Part shown: piece by piece, positions 56,927-64,000 of the stretch
How the letters are laid out: every line of letters starts with the position of its first letter
How positions within the stretch are numbered: position 1 is the first letter of the stretch
Source: Rhizobium leguminosarum
Lineage (GTDB): Bacteria; Pseudomonadota; Alphaproteobacteria; Rhizobiales; Rhizobiaceae
Reading direction: 5' to 3'
Length of the DNA: 64,000 nt
Assembly (NCBI RefSeq): GCF_002953715.1
Contig: NZ_CP025012.1
Span: forward strand, 434,001-498,000
Translations under genes and position numbers: made by a program
Notes under the pieces: model-generated
Database searches by the model: none
What the model was told of the DNA's origin: nothing
The model's input: the letters and a program-made list of their open reading frames with translations, nothing else

Positions 56927-57343
56927 ATGACCGGCTATCAAATCTTCTGGCCACTCCTCGCCCATGTGGCCCTGATCTATGGTCTTTATGCGCTTCTTGG
57001 GCTTCGGCGCGCAAAAATGATCCGCGCCGGCAGCATCGCAAAATCGGATTATCGCGAAAACCGTGACGAGCCGGCCGAAAGCCTTGTCGTCAAGAACTGC
57101 CTTGCCAACCAGTTCGAACTTCCTGTGCTCTTCTACGCCTGCTGCATTATTCTCTATGTCGCCGAGGCCGACAATATCGTCGCCCTCGGCCTCGCCTGGG
57201 CCTTCGTCGCCCTGCGTTACGCCCACGCCGCCATCCATGTCACCAGCAACGACCTGCGCTATCGCAGCCCGATCTTCGCTGCCGGTTACCTGGCCCTGGC
57301 CGCCATGTGGGTCTGGCTCGCCATTTGGATGGCGATGGGGTGA
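56927..57343 (+). CDS. MAPEG-family membrane protein
   Basis: A 138-residue protein with four hydrophobic helices. The ATG at 56927 was chosen for its AAGGAAA ribosome-binding site; the frame is open further upstream through a GAAGCG repeat. VKNCLANQFELPVLFYACCI is the MAPEG hallmark (Glu, Arg/Asn-type glutathione-binding region), followed by AFVALRYAHAAIHVTSND. Bacterial MAPEG proteins are mostly of unknown role; eukaryotic ones use glutathione. Confidence 0.8.
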   Translation: MTGYQIFWPLLAHVALIYGLYALLGLRRAKMIRAGSIAKSDYRENRDEPAESLVVKNCLANQFELPVLFYACCIILYVAEADNIVALGLAWAFVALRYAHAAIHVTSNDLRYRSPIFAAGYLALAAMWVWLAIWMAMG

Positions 57344-57567
57344 AGCGGCAGACGAGTTGGCCCATCAACCGTCATGCGGACCAGATCGCTTGGATCTGGT
57401 TGTGAGTCGATAAAACCGCAGCCTGAAATCGCGATTTCACACGCTTTTCCCGGCCGTTAAAATGCGAACGTTTCCATTTACGGCGGATGAAGACCTGCAT
57501 GTCATATCGACCCGACGCGGTGGTTTGGCACATGCCTTCCGCCGCGAACAAAAAGAATGGGAACGAC

Positions 57568-58209
57568 ATGGGTGCGGAAAGCATGGATCGGATAGGCCTG
57601 CGCAGGAAGCCGAAGCAGGAGCGCAGCATCCAGAGGCTGGACCTCATTCTCGCCGCCGCCGCCAAGATCATCGCCGAAAAGGGCGTCAGCGCCATGCGGA
57701 TGACGGAGCTCGCCGCCGCCGCCAAGGTGCCGATCGGCTCGGTTTACCAGTATTTCCCGGAGAAGGCGGCGATCGTCAAAGCCCTGTTCGACCAGCACGC
57801 CTCGGCGATCCAGGCGAAGATGGCGGCGATGTTCACCAACGTACAGTCACTCGACCAGGCGCTCGACGTCGTCTGCGCCACCATCGACTGGTATTACGAT
57901 TCCTACCACAACGATCCCGTCTATCTCGGCGTCTGGATGGGAACAGAGACCGACCAGGATCTGTTGCAGCTGAATATCGAGCATAGCGGTCGCGTCGCCG
58001 GCATCTTCCATGACGCCGTGCGCCGGCTGGCTCCCGACCTTTGCGATGAAGAAATGTATGCGCGCACTTACCTATTCAGCCACCTGATCGGCGCCGTCAT
58101 CCGGCTTGCCGCCGTGAGCGAGGAGGCCTTGGCGCGGCGTATGCTCGATGAGTGGAAGCGCGTCATCCGCGCCTCCCTTTTCACCACGACCGTGTCGCGC
58201 GCCGCCTGA
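57568..58209 (+). CDS. TetR/AcrR-family transcriptional regulator
   Basis: A 213-residue regulator from ATG 57568; 27 more codons are open upstream with an ATG at 57532. The N-terminal HTH is LILAAAAKIIAEKGVSAMRMTELAAAAKVPIGSVYQYFPEKA in parts, the TetR signature. The C-terminal helical ligand domain is of unknown specificity. The closest genes are the MAPEG gene upstream and a convergent LysR gene; neither is an obvious target. Confidence 0.85.
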   Translation: MGAESMDRIGLRRKPKQERSIQRLDLILAAAAKIIAEKGVSAMRMTELAAAAKVPIGSVYQYFPEKAAIVKALFDQHASAIQAKMAAMFTNVQSLDQALDVVCATIDWYYDSYHNDPVYLGVWMGTETDQDLLQLNIEHSGRVAGIFHDAVRRLAPDLCDEEMYARTYLFSHLIGAVIRLAAVSEEALARRMLDEWKRVIRASLFTTTVSRAA

Positions 58210-58215
58210 GAACTC

Positions 58216-59184
58216 TTACCAGCTTGGGACCATATTGGCCGCCTTCAGCCGCGGATAAAGGCGCGCCTGGGCGGATTTGACGTCCGCCTCGAGGCTGTCG
58301 TCGACGACAGTAGGCGTGATATTGTCGAGGCAGGCGGTGATATGCGCCGTGATCGCGTTCATCAGTGAGAGCGAAACGCCCGGTCGCTTCATGATGCCGA
58401 TCTGCACCGGCGGCAGCGCCGGAAAGCCGTCCGCCTGGCTCAACACTTTCATGCCCGTCCGCAGCGCCGATTCCGGCATCACCGAAACCGCCATGCCGGC
58501 AAGCACGGCAGCGGCAACGACGGTGCAGGACCAGCTGGTGAACAGGATCTGGTGCTCGCGTCCCACCGCATCGAGCGCCGAGCAGGCGAGCTGGCGCCAC
58601 TGGCAGTCGCGCCGGCCGACGGCAAGCGGCACCGGCGCGTCGTCGCGGATCGGATGGTTGGCCGAGCCCACCCAGCAGAGCGGCTCGGTTCTCACCACAT
58701 CGGACATGCGTTCGCGCGGATTGTGAGTAACGAGCGCAATGTCGAGCTCACCCTTGTGCATGCGTTCGGCAAGATCCACCGAGGGCTCACAGACGATATA
58801 AAGCTCGACATTCGGATGCGTCTTGGCGAAGCGGCCGATGATTTCGGGCATGTAGCGGTCGGCATAATCGTCCGGCGTGCCGATCCGCAGCGTCCCCTCC
58901 AGCCTGTTGTCGTCGAAAGCGGCGATCGCCTCGTTGTTGAGGCGGATGATGCGCCGGGCATAGTTGAGCAGCTTTTCGCCCTCGACCGTCAGCCGGTTGC
59001 CGCGCCCGTCCTTGATGAACAGCTGCTTGCCGATGCGTTCCTCGAGACGGCGCATCTGCATGGAGACGGCCGATTGGGTCTTGTAGACCCTGTCGGCGGC
59101 CTTGGTGAAGCTGCCGGAATCGACGATGGCGATGAAAGTCTGCAATTGGTCGAGATCAAGAGGCGCGGACATGTTGTCACCCAT
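58216..59184 (-). CDS. LysR-family transcriptional regulator
   Basis: A 322-residue LysR protein, possibly starting at the ATG 59172 instead. The N-terminal HTH is LDLDQLQTFIAIVDSGSFTKAADRVYKTQSAVSMQMRRLE in short blocks; it resembles the rhizobial LsrB subgroup, but it is longer and may be a paralogue. The effector domain begins GTLRIGTPDDYADRYMPEI. It is divergent from the DUF1127 gene across a 200-base gap, which may be its target. Confidence 0.85.
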   Translation of the reverse strand: MGDNMSAPLDLDQLQTFIAIVDSGSFTKAADRVYKTQSAVSMQMRRLEERIGKQLFIKDGRGNRLTVEGEKLLNYARRIIRLNNEAIAAFDDNRLEGTLRIGTPDDYADRYMPEIIGRFAKTHPNVELYIVCEPSVDLAERMHKGELDIALVTHNPRERMSDVVRTEPLCWVGSANHPIRDDAPVPLAVGRRDCQWRQLACSALDAVGREHQILFTSWSCTVVAAAVLAGMAVSVMPESALRTGMKVLSQADGFPALPPVQIGIMKRPGVSLSLMNAITAHITACLDNITPTVVDDSLEADVKSAQARLYPRLKAANMVPSW

Positions 59185-59387
59185 AAAGATAGCTGATGAT
59201 AATCATTAGAAACATTCGTTGGACTGATCAATAGCTCTTTGGCATCTTCGGGATGCAAATCAAGCAAAGTGAAGGACAGACACCCTGCCTGTCCGAGCCC
59301 AATTCAGCCTTCCTCCTTCCCGTGCGACCTCGCGGGAGGGGTGGGTTGTTGCGCGCGTAAAAGAAAATCGAAAGAAAGGAGAGTCCC

Positions 59388-59687
59388 ATGCGGATGACAG
59401 ACAGAACAATAGAACTCGACTGCGGCAAGCTCACCCCGACGTTTTCCCAGCGTCTGGCAGCAGGCCTCGCACCGTTGACCTCCCTCTTTCGCGGGTTCCG
59501 CAATCGCATGGAGATCAACGCGCTGCACGATCTGAACGACACGCAGCTGAGGGATATCGGCCTTAGCAGGGCCGACCTGACCTCCGCGTTCCTGGCGTCG
59601 ACCTTCTTCGAGGACCCGTCGGAACATCTGACGCGCTCGGCGCGCAATCACTGGCGCCTGTCGCTCTTCCGCTCCCACGAAGACTAG
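59388..59687 (+). CDS. DUF1127 domain-containing protein
   Basis: A 99-residue protein with the DUF1127 motif FRNRMEINALHDLNDTQLRDIGLSRADL in short blocks at residues 38-65. A strong AAGGAGAG ribosome-binding site precedes the ATG. Small DUF1127 proteins in related bacteria bind RNA or help phosphate and carbon regulation, and are often stress-induced; the N- and C-terminal extensions here are longer than in the 47-residue forms. A clear terminator follows. Confidence 0.85.
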   Translation: MRMTDRTIELDCGKLTPTFSQRLAAGLAPLTSLFRGFRNRMEINALHDLNDTQLRDIGLSRADLTSAFLASTFFEDPSEHLTRSARNHWRLSLFRSHED

Positions 59688-59734
59688 GAGCGTCGAGTTT
59701 CCCCGCAGGGTGATAGCCAATAGCCCTGCCGCTT

Positions 59735-59777
59735 AACCCGGTGATCGGCTTTCCCAAGCCATCTCCGGGTTTTTTTA
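59735..59777 (+). terminator. Rho-independent terminator after the DUF1127 gene
   Basis: AACCCGG (59735-59741) pairs with CCGGGTT (59765-59771) enclosing a nested GGCTT/AAGCC hairpin; a T run follows to 59776. Confidence 0.8.
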
Positions 59778-59819
59778 TGCCCCAGCGCATCGGCCCGAAA
59801 ACCGGACTCGATTTTCGGA

Positions 59820-59983
59820 AAGCACGATGCGAGGATTGAAAGAGTTAGAGCAATTCCAGGAAAAGTGCGAAGCGGTTTTCCGTCCGGAATTACGTAAAAA
59901 CAAAGGGTTAGAGCGGCTCTGCGCTTCCATGAAAAGGAGAGCCGCTCTAGAGCGTCCTTTATGCGCCCGAAAGGGCGCTCCAA
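59820..59983. repeat. Composite repeat block C1, interrupted by a RIME-like element
   Basis: The left part (59820-59850) and the right part (59949-59983) together match a continuous block C2 at 61025-61080 in reverse orientation: AGCACGATGCGAGGATTGAA, then AGCGTCCTTT. In between lies a family A RIME-like element. TAGAG occurs on both sides of that element. The rest of the gene-free interval 59688-59999 is the DUF1127 terminator and the stop of the DUF937 gene. Confidence 0.7.
59846..59950 (-). repeat. RIME-like two-palindrome repeat, family A, copy 2
   Basis: Reverse-complement homologue of 54441-54541: AATTCCAGGAAAAGTGC, then GTCCGGAATT, then TTACGTAAAAACAAAGG, then the palindrome AGAGCGGCTC/GAGAGCCGCTCT. 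The two copies keep the same order of palindrome, T-rich linker and palindrome. Confidence 0.8.
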
Positions 59984-59999
59984 TGCGCCGCTTTCGGGG

Positions 60000-60866
60000 T
60001 TATTCGCTGGTCTCAGAGGAGGGCTTCGGCCGATAGGTTTCGAAGATCGCTTCCAGGTTCCTCTGGTAGTTCTTCTGCACTTCCAGTCCGCTGTCGAACA
60101 TGGCGTTCAGCATCTCGGTATAGCTGTCGGCATTGACCTTTGCCTCTTCCTTCGGCGCCTCCGGCGTCTTGGTTTTAGTCTGGGCCGCCGGCTGCTGGCC
60201 AAGCCCGCCCATCATCTCCTGGAAGGCCTTGGCGAAGGGATTGTCGAGGAAGGGGTTCGGCTGAGATGACGCTTCCGGCTTCGGCACCGAAAACATCAGC
60301 TGCATCGCCTGCGTGAAGGGATTGTCGAAGATGCTGGGTTCCGGAGCCGTCTTCGGCTTCGGCGCAAAGCCGGTGCTTTCCAGCCATTTCTGGATGGTCT
60401 CGTTCATCGCGGTGTTGACGAAGGGGTTGACCGGCGAGGCCATTTGGCCGGTCGTCTGCTTGAAGAGCCCGCCCATCAGCGTATCGGCCAGCACCGGCAG
60501 CATCCGTTTGTAGATATCCTGGCCGATGCCGGTCATCTGTGCGGCCTGGGCGGCGACCGCACGCGAAACCTCCTTCGAGCCGAAGAGCTGGGCAAGGATA
60601 TTGTTGCCGTCGGAAATACCCTCCGGCGTGAACGCCCGGTTCATATCCTCGAAATATCGCGCGTAATTGCCGGAGGAGACCGCCTGCATCAGCCCGACGA
60701 AATCATAGGGATTGCTGGTGCTGCGCTTCAGCCCGGCGGAAAAGGCCGGCATCAGCGCCGCCATTGCCTTCGTCGCCTGTTCCTGCGCGAGGTTGAACTG
60801 CCGGGCGACCGCCTCCATCGCCGCGCCGTTCTGCGCCTGCATCATCATGTCGAAGAGTGGCAGCAT
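60000..60866 (-). CDS. DUF937-like (YidB-type) protein
   Basis: A 288-residue protein. The ATG at 60866 follows GGAAAGGGA; 27 upstream codons are open but look non-coding. LPLFDMMMQAQNGAAMEAVARQFNL starts a helical domain that fits DUF937. The C-terminal half has Pro/Asn-rich FDNPFTQAMQLMF and LDNPFAKAFQEMMGG repeats and a Lys/Glu/Thr-rich linker before a last helix (YTEMLNAMFDSGLEVQKNYQ). Phasin-like roles come to mind because of the final helix but are not established. Confidence 0.65.
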   Translation of the reverse strand: MLPLFDMMMQAQNGAAMEAVARQFNLAQEQATKAMAALMPAFSAGLKRSTSNPYDFVGLMQAVSSGNYARYFEDMNRAFTPEGISDGNNILAQLFGSKEVSRAVAAQAAQMTGIGQDIYKRMLPVLADTLMGGLFKQTTGQMASPVNPFVNTAMNETIQKWLESTGFAPKPKTAPEPSIFDNPFTQAMQLMFSVPKPEASSQPNPFLDNPFAKAFQEMMGGLGQQPAAQTKTKTPEAPKEEAKVNADSYTEMLNAMFDSGLEVQKNYQRNLEAIFETYRPKPSSETSE

Positions 60867-61024
60867 GGAAGTCCCTTTCCCCGGGTCGTGACGCGTTGTA
60901 ACGCCACTATAACCGGAAATGGCAATGAGCAAACTGCTTTTTGCCATAAGAACTTAGGGAGGAATTTAGCGAGAGCATGCGGCCGAGGCTCCAGCGGCAG
61001 GTCGTTGGAGCAAGAGTGCGCCGT

Positions 61025-61080
61025 GCGTGCTTTCGGACACACAAAGGACGCTCTATCTCTTTCAATCCTCGCATCGTGCT
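61025..61080 (-). repeat. Repeat block C2 (uninterrupted copy of C1)
   Basis: The reverse complement begins AGCACGATGCGAGGATTGAA and continues AGAGATAGAGCGTCCTTTG without interruption, matching the two halves of C1 at 59820-59983. The two blocks lie inverted on either side of the DUF937 gene. Confidence 0.7.
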
Positions 61081-61144
61081 AGGTCGCCGGCCTTCATTTC
61101 CGCTGCTCGGAAACAGCCGAAAATAGGGGCGTCAGAGCGATTCC

Positions 61145-61165
61145 GATAAAAGCGGAACCGCTTTG
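61145..61165 (-). terminator. Terminator-like hairpin after gshA
   Basis: On the minus strand AAAGCGG and CCGCTTT pair around a two-base loop just after the gshA stop; a short T stretch follows. Weak but well placed. Confidence 0.45.
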
Positions 61166-61173
61166 GGTCGGAC

Positions 61174-62547
61174 TCAGTACTGATAGTCCTCGAAGACCGG
61201 TTCCACGGAGCCGTGCCAGCGGCCGTGATAGAGCGAAAGCAGATCCTCGGCGAGCGTCGCCTTCTTGGCGAGCACCTCGTCGAGCGGCGCCAGGAAGATC
61301 GTCTCGTCCTGGCCTTCCCGGTTGAGCTTGCCGCGCGCCTTGAGACCGGCCCGTGATATGCCGACCACTTCGCGCGCCATGTCGAAGAGCGGATGTCCGC
61401 GAAATTGCGCCTTCAACCCTTCGGCGGGAACGGCATTGCGCAGGGCGCTGATCTCGGCAAAGCTCCAATCCTTCGTCAGCTCGTCGGCGGCCTCGAGTGC
61501 CGCATCATCGTAGAGCAGGCCGACCCAGAAGGCCGGCAGCGCACAGATGCGGCGCCACGGGCCGCCGTCGGCGCCGCGCATTTCGAGGAAACGCTTCAGC
61601 CGCACGTCGGGGAAAAGTGTCGAAAGATGGTTCGTCCAGTCACCCATCGTCGGCGCCGGATCGGCGACCTCGCCCTTCAATGCGCCGTTCATGAACTGGC
61701 GGAAGGTGACATGGGTACAGTCGTGATAGCGGCCGTCACGGACGATGAAATACATCGGCGCGTCGAGCGCCCATTCGGCATAGTCGCGGAAGCCGAAGTC
61801 GTCGCGGAAGGTGAAGTCGAGCAGGCCGGCGCGCCGGTTGTCGACGTCGCGCCAGATATCGCCGCGCCAGGAGAGCAGCCCGTTCGGCTTGCCCTCGGTA
61901 AAGGGCGAGGATGCGAAGAGGGCGGTCGCCAGCGACTGCAGCTTCATCGAGACGCGCATTTTCTTGCGCATGTCGGCTTCCGAGGAGAAGTCGAGGTTCA
62001 CCTGGATCGTGCAGGTGCGGTACATCATGTCGAGACCCTGGGTGCCGACCTTCGGCATATAGCGGGTCATGATCTCGTAGCGTGATTTCGGCATCTGCGG
62101 GGTTTCCGCATAGGTCCATTTCGGACTGCCGCCGATGCCGAGGAAGCGGATGCCCATCGGCTCGGCGATTTCGCGCAGCGTCGCCAGATGCTGGTTCGAT
62201 TCCTTGCAGGTCTCGTGGATCGTCTCCAGCGGTGCACCGGAGAGTTCGAATTGGCCGCCGGGCTCGATCGAGATCGCGCCCATGCCATGCTGCTCGGCAA
62301 GGCCGATGATGTTGCCGCCGTCGGTGATCGGCTCCCAGCCGCTTTTTTTCTGCAGGCCGGTCAAAAGGGCCGAAATGCTGGCATCGCCGAAATAGGGAAC
62401 CGGGCTGTTGTCGGCGCGGAAGAAAGCGAATTTCTCGTGTTCGGTGCCGATCCGGAAGCGCTCCCGCGGCTTGTTGCCCGCGGCGATATAATCGGTCAGA
62501 TCCTGGACCGAAGAGAGCGGTGTCTGGTCGGTAGTGTCGCGGGCCAT
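61174..62547 (-). CDS. gshA: Glutamate--cysteine ligase (plant/alphaproteobacterial type)
   Basis: A 457-residue GCS2-type enzyme that makes gamma-glutamylcysteine, the first step of glutathione synthesis. RFRIGTEHEKFAF, ISIEPGGQFELSGAPLETIHETC in short blocks, FLGIGGSPKW and MYRTCTIQVNLDFSSEADM are typical of the plant-like class. The length is normal for Rhizobiales. Glutathione is needed for stress resistance and symbiosis in rhizobia. The rsmE gene ends 146 bases upstream on the same strand, so co-transcription is possible. Confidence 0.95.
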   Translation of the reverse strand: MARDTTDQTPLSSVQDLTDYIAAGNKPRERFRIGTEHEKFAFFRADNSPVPYFGDASISALLTGLQKKSGWEPITDGGNIIGLAEQHGMGAISIEPGGQFELSGAPLETIHETCKESNQHLATLREIAEPMGIRFLGIGGSPKWTYAETPQMPKSRYEIMTRYMPKVGTQGLDMMYRTCTIQVNLDFSSEADMRKKMRVSMKLQSLATALFASSPFTEGKPNGLLSWRGDIWRDVDNRRAGLLDFTFRDDFGFRDYAEWALDAPMYFIVRDGRYHDCTHVTFRQFMNGALKGEVADPAPTMGDWTNHLSTLFPDVRLKRFLEMRGADGGPWRRICALPAFWVGLLYDDAALEAADELTKDWSFAEISALRNAVPAEGLKAQFRGHPLFDMAREVVGISRAGLKARGKLNREGQDETIFLAPLDEVLAKKATLAEDLLSLYHGRWHGSVEPVFEDYQY

Positions 62548-62693
62548 GCGGGATACCTGTATTCAAAAAGCGCCCAGGGGGCCGGGCAATTGGAAGGGTG
62601 ATTAGGACCCAAGCCACCCATGTTGCAAGTGAAATTGTTTCAACGATGCATCAAAAAAATAACAGCGATTTCCATGTCAACCCGTTTTCGACC

Positions 62694-63431
62694 TTAGTTC
62701 CAGTCGCCGATCGCCGCCTGGACCACCGCCAAGGCCGCAACGGCTGCCGTATCGGCCCGCAGGATGCGTGGCCCGAGCGGAATGGCGGTGACGAAATCGA
62801 GGCTTCGAAGCCGCGCCCGCTCTTCTTCCGAAAAGCCGCCTTCCGGCCCGACGAGCAGAGCGAGATGTCTCTCCCTGATCGCTGAGAGCACCGGCAGCGG
62901 GTTTTGCCCGGCATCGCCCTCGTCGCAATAGATGATGCGGCGCTCGCTTGGCCAGCTGTCGAGCAGGTCGAGAAGTCTGACCGGCTCGGCGACATCGGGA
63001 ATGCCGAGAATGCCGCATTGCTCCGCCGCCTCGACGACATTGGCACGCAGCTTGTCGAGATTGGTGATCTTGCCCTGGACGTGTTGGGTCATGACCGGCT
63101 GGAGCAGGCCGGCCCCCATTTCGACGGCTTTCTGCACGAGATAGTCCATGCGGCCGACCTTGAGCGGCGCAAAGAGATAATGCAGGTCGCAAGGCTGCGG
63201 CTGCGGCCGCGTCTGTTCGGTGGCCGTAAGCTGAATGCGTTTGCGCGTGGGGAAGGAGAGGGTAGCCTTCCACTCGCCGTCGCGGCCGTTGAAGAGCAGG
63301 ATCGCCGCACCTTCCTCCATCCTCAGCACATTGGCGAGATAGTTGAACTGATCGGCATTCGCCTCCACGACGGCACCGCTGGAAAGCGGCGCTTCGACGA
63401 AAAGCCGTTGCATACGGAAATTGGCGCGCAT
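62694..63431 (-). CDS. rsmE: 16S rRNA (uracil(1498)-N(3))-methyltransferase
   Basis: A 245-residue SPOUT methyltransferase that methylates U1498 of 16S r[16 protein letters not shown] forms the N-terminal PUA-like part; [30 protein letters not shown] in parts, [21 protein letters not shown] and [21 protein letters not shown] are the knotted SAM site. M1 could be either of two in-frame Met codons near the start. A family B repeat lies just upstream. Confidence 0.93.
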   Translation of the reverse strand: MRANFRMQRLFVEAPLSSGAVVEANADQFNYLANVLRMEEGAAILLFNGRDGEWKATLSFPTRKRIQLTATEQTRPQPQPCDLHYLFAPLKVGRMDYLVQKAVEMGAGLLQPVMTQHVQGKITNLDKLRANVVEAAEQCGILGIPDVAEPVRLLDLLDSWPSERRIIYCDEGDAGQNPLPVLSAIRERHLALLVGPEGGFSEEERARLRSLDFVTAIPLGPRILRADTAAVAALAVVQAAIGDWN

Positions 63432-63451
63432 TTAAAAAACTCGGGGTCTTG

Positions 63452-63555
63452 AAGCATGTCTCGCAAAACTGTGCAGCGGCTTTGCGACAAAGACATGCAG
63501 AAAAACAAAGACCTAAAGCGCGGCACGCGGATCTTCAAGATCGTGACGCGCTTTA
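63452..63555 (-). repeat. RIME-like two-palindrome repeat, family B, copy 2
   Basis: Reverse-complement homologue of 51676-51778: the palindrome around GCATGTC/GACATGC, the linker AAACAAAGACCT and the palindrome AAAGCGCG/CGCGCTTT. Its right edge supplies the stop codon of the PiT transporter gene (TAA at 63555-63553 on the minus strand). Confidence 0.8.
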
Positions 63556-64000
63556 GACGAAGAGCGCGAACATAACCCAATAAATCATTGCCGCAAGCGC
63601 TGCCGAAACCGGCACTGTGACGATCCAGGCGGCGATGATCGTCATGAAATGCGAACGGCGCACGAGATAGCGCCGCCGCGTCTCGTGGATATTCGGCTCC
63701 TCCGGCTCGTCGATATCAAAGCTCTCGGCCTTGCGCCTGATATAGGCGATGCGGCGCTTCGAATGGCGCGTGTACCATTCACGGAAGAATCCGACGCCGA
63801 AGACGGCGCCGACGGCGATATGTGTGGTGCTGACCGGCAGGCCGAGCCAGGAGGCGACGATGACGGTAAAGGCCGTCGACAGCGCGACGCAATAGGCCCG
63901 CATCGGATTGAGCTTGGTGATCTCCTCGCCGACCAGGCGAATGAGGCGCGGCCCGAAGAGCAGCAGGCCGACGGAGATGCCGAAGGCGCCAATCAGCATC
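63553..64000 (-). CDS. Inorganic phosphate transporter, PiT family, C-terminal part (cut by window edge)
   Basis: The frame is open at the right edge; 148 residues of the C-terminus are seen. LNPMRAYCVALSTAFTVIVASWLGLPVSTTHIAVGAVFGVG in short blocks is the PHO4/PiT signature, followed by a charged loop of about 45 residues (RRKAESFDIDEPEEPN) and two membrane helices at the end. It is a low-affinity phosphate (metal-phosphate) symporter. The stop codon lies within the RIME-like repeat. Confidence 0.85.
   Translation of the reverse strand, partial: MLIGAFGISVGLLLFGPRLIRLVGEEITKLNPMRAYCVALSTAFTVIVASWLGLPVSTTHIAVGAVFGVGFFREWYTRHSKRRIAYIRRKAESFDIDEPEEPNIHETRRRYLVRRSHFMTIIAAWIVTVPVSAALAAMIYWVMFALFV

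Larger units (their letters stand above)
60867..61173. other. Gene-free interval between gshA and the DUF937 gene
   Basis: About 300 bases. The right half carries repeat block C2 (61025-61080) and the gshA terminator hairpin; the left half should carry the promoter of the DUF937 gene. No gene is seen. Confidence 0.5.

Overview
The window looks like chromosomal DNA of a Rhizobium of the etli/leguminosarum/phaseoli group. The evidence is the recognisable proteins (RirA next to a dppABCDF operon, plant-type gshA, DUF1127 and DUF937 proteins), a coding style rich in G/C at third positions, and intergenic two-palindrome repeats of the RIME type known from Rhizobium. The strain cannot be fixed from sequence alone.

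Layout. Positions 1-6 kb hold the 3' end of a Ti-type relaxase gene (traA, with BID repeats), a DUF4174 protein, a tiny proline-rich protein, a LysR regulator coupled to an antibiotic-biosynthesis-monooxygenase-like protein, and the divergent mmsA. Positions 6-13 kb hold the iron regulator rirA (with a TGA-N9-TCA box and a good sigma70-like promoter), the dppABCDF dipeptide/haem-precursor transporter and gluconokinase. Positions 13-18 kb hold a DadA-like oxidoreductase, a type III polyketide synthase coupled to an isoprenylcysteine-methyltransferase-like protein, a secreted TPR protein, and an ECF sigma/anti-sigma pair.

Positions 18.3-47.5 kb form a large, partly AT-rich surface-polysaccharide (probably O-antigen) locus of the Wzx/Wzy type. 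Plus-strand genes (18.3-30.6 kb) encode a polymerase/ligase-like membrane protein, two glycosyltransferases, two DegT aminotransferases (one resembling GDP-perosamine synthase), three methyltransferases, a hexapeptide acyltransferase, an acyl carrier protein, an FkbH-like HAD protein and a VOC protein. They converge, with a 6-bp overlap, on a minus-strand group (38-30.6 kb). That group holds a GT2 glycosyltransferase, a WbpB-WbpD-WbpE-like set for a diacetamido-uronic acid, a flippase, an AAC(3)-like acyltransferase and a ceramidase-like protein. A WbpM-like dehydratase and the gmd-fcl pair follow.

The distal end of the locus (38-47.5 kb) is decaying. It contains an fcl pseudogene, a frameshifted methyltransferase pseudogene abutting an IS3-family remnant, and an OafA-type acyltransferase gene cut in two by an 859-bp IS5-family element. 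Removing the element and one TA duplication restores the reading frame exactly.

Positions 48-64 kb return to conserved chromosome: tRNA-Gln(CUG), a ppx/gppA-like gene with rlmE, a VOC protein, an MFS exporter, a Tat-exported metallo-beta-lactamase-fold protein, guaB, a MAPEG protein, TetR and LysR regulators, a DUF1127 protein, a DUF937 protein, gshA, rsmE and the 3' end of a PiT phosphate transporter. Two families of RIME-like repeats punctuate this part; one copy is nested inside another repeat.

My main candidate for an undescribed system is the polysaccharide locus. An FkbH/ACP/VOC module combined with an AAC(3)-like acyltransferase and an altered ceramidase-fold protein suggests an unusual acyl decoration of amino sugars.
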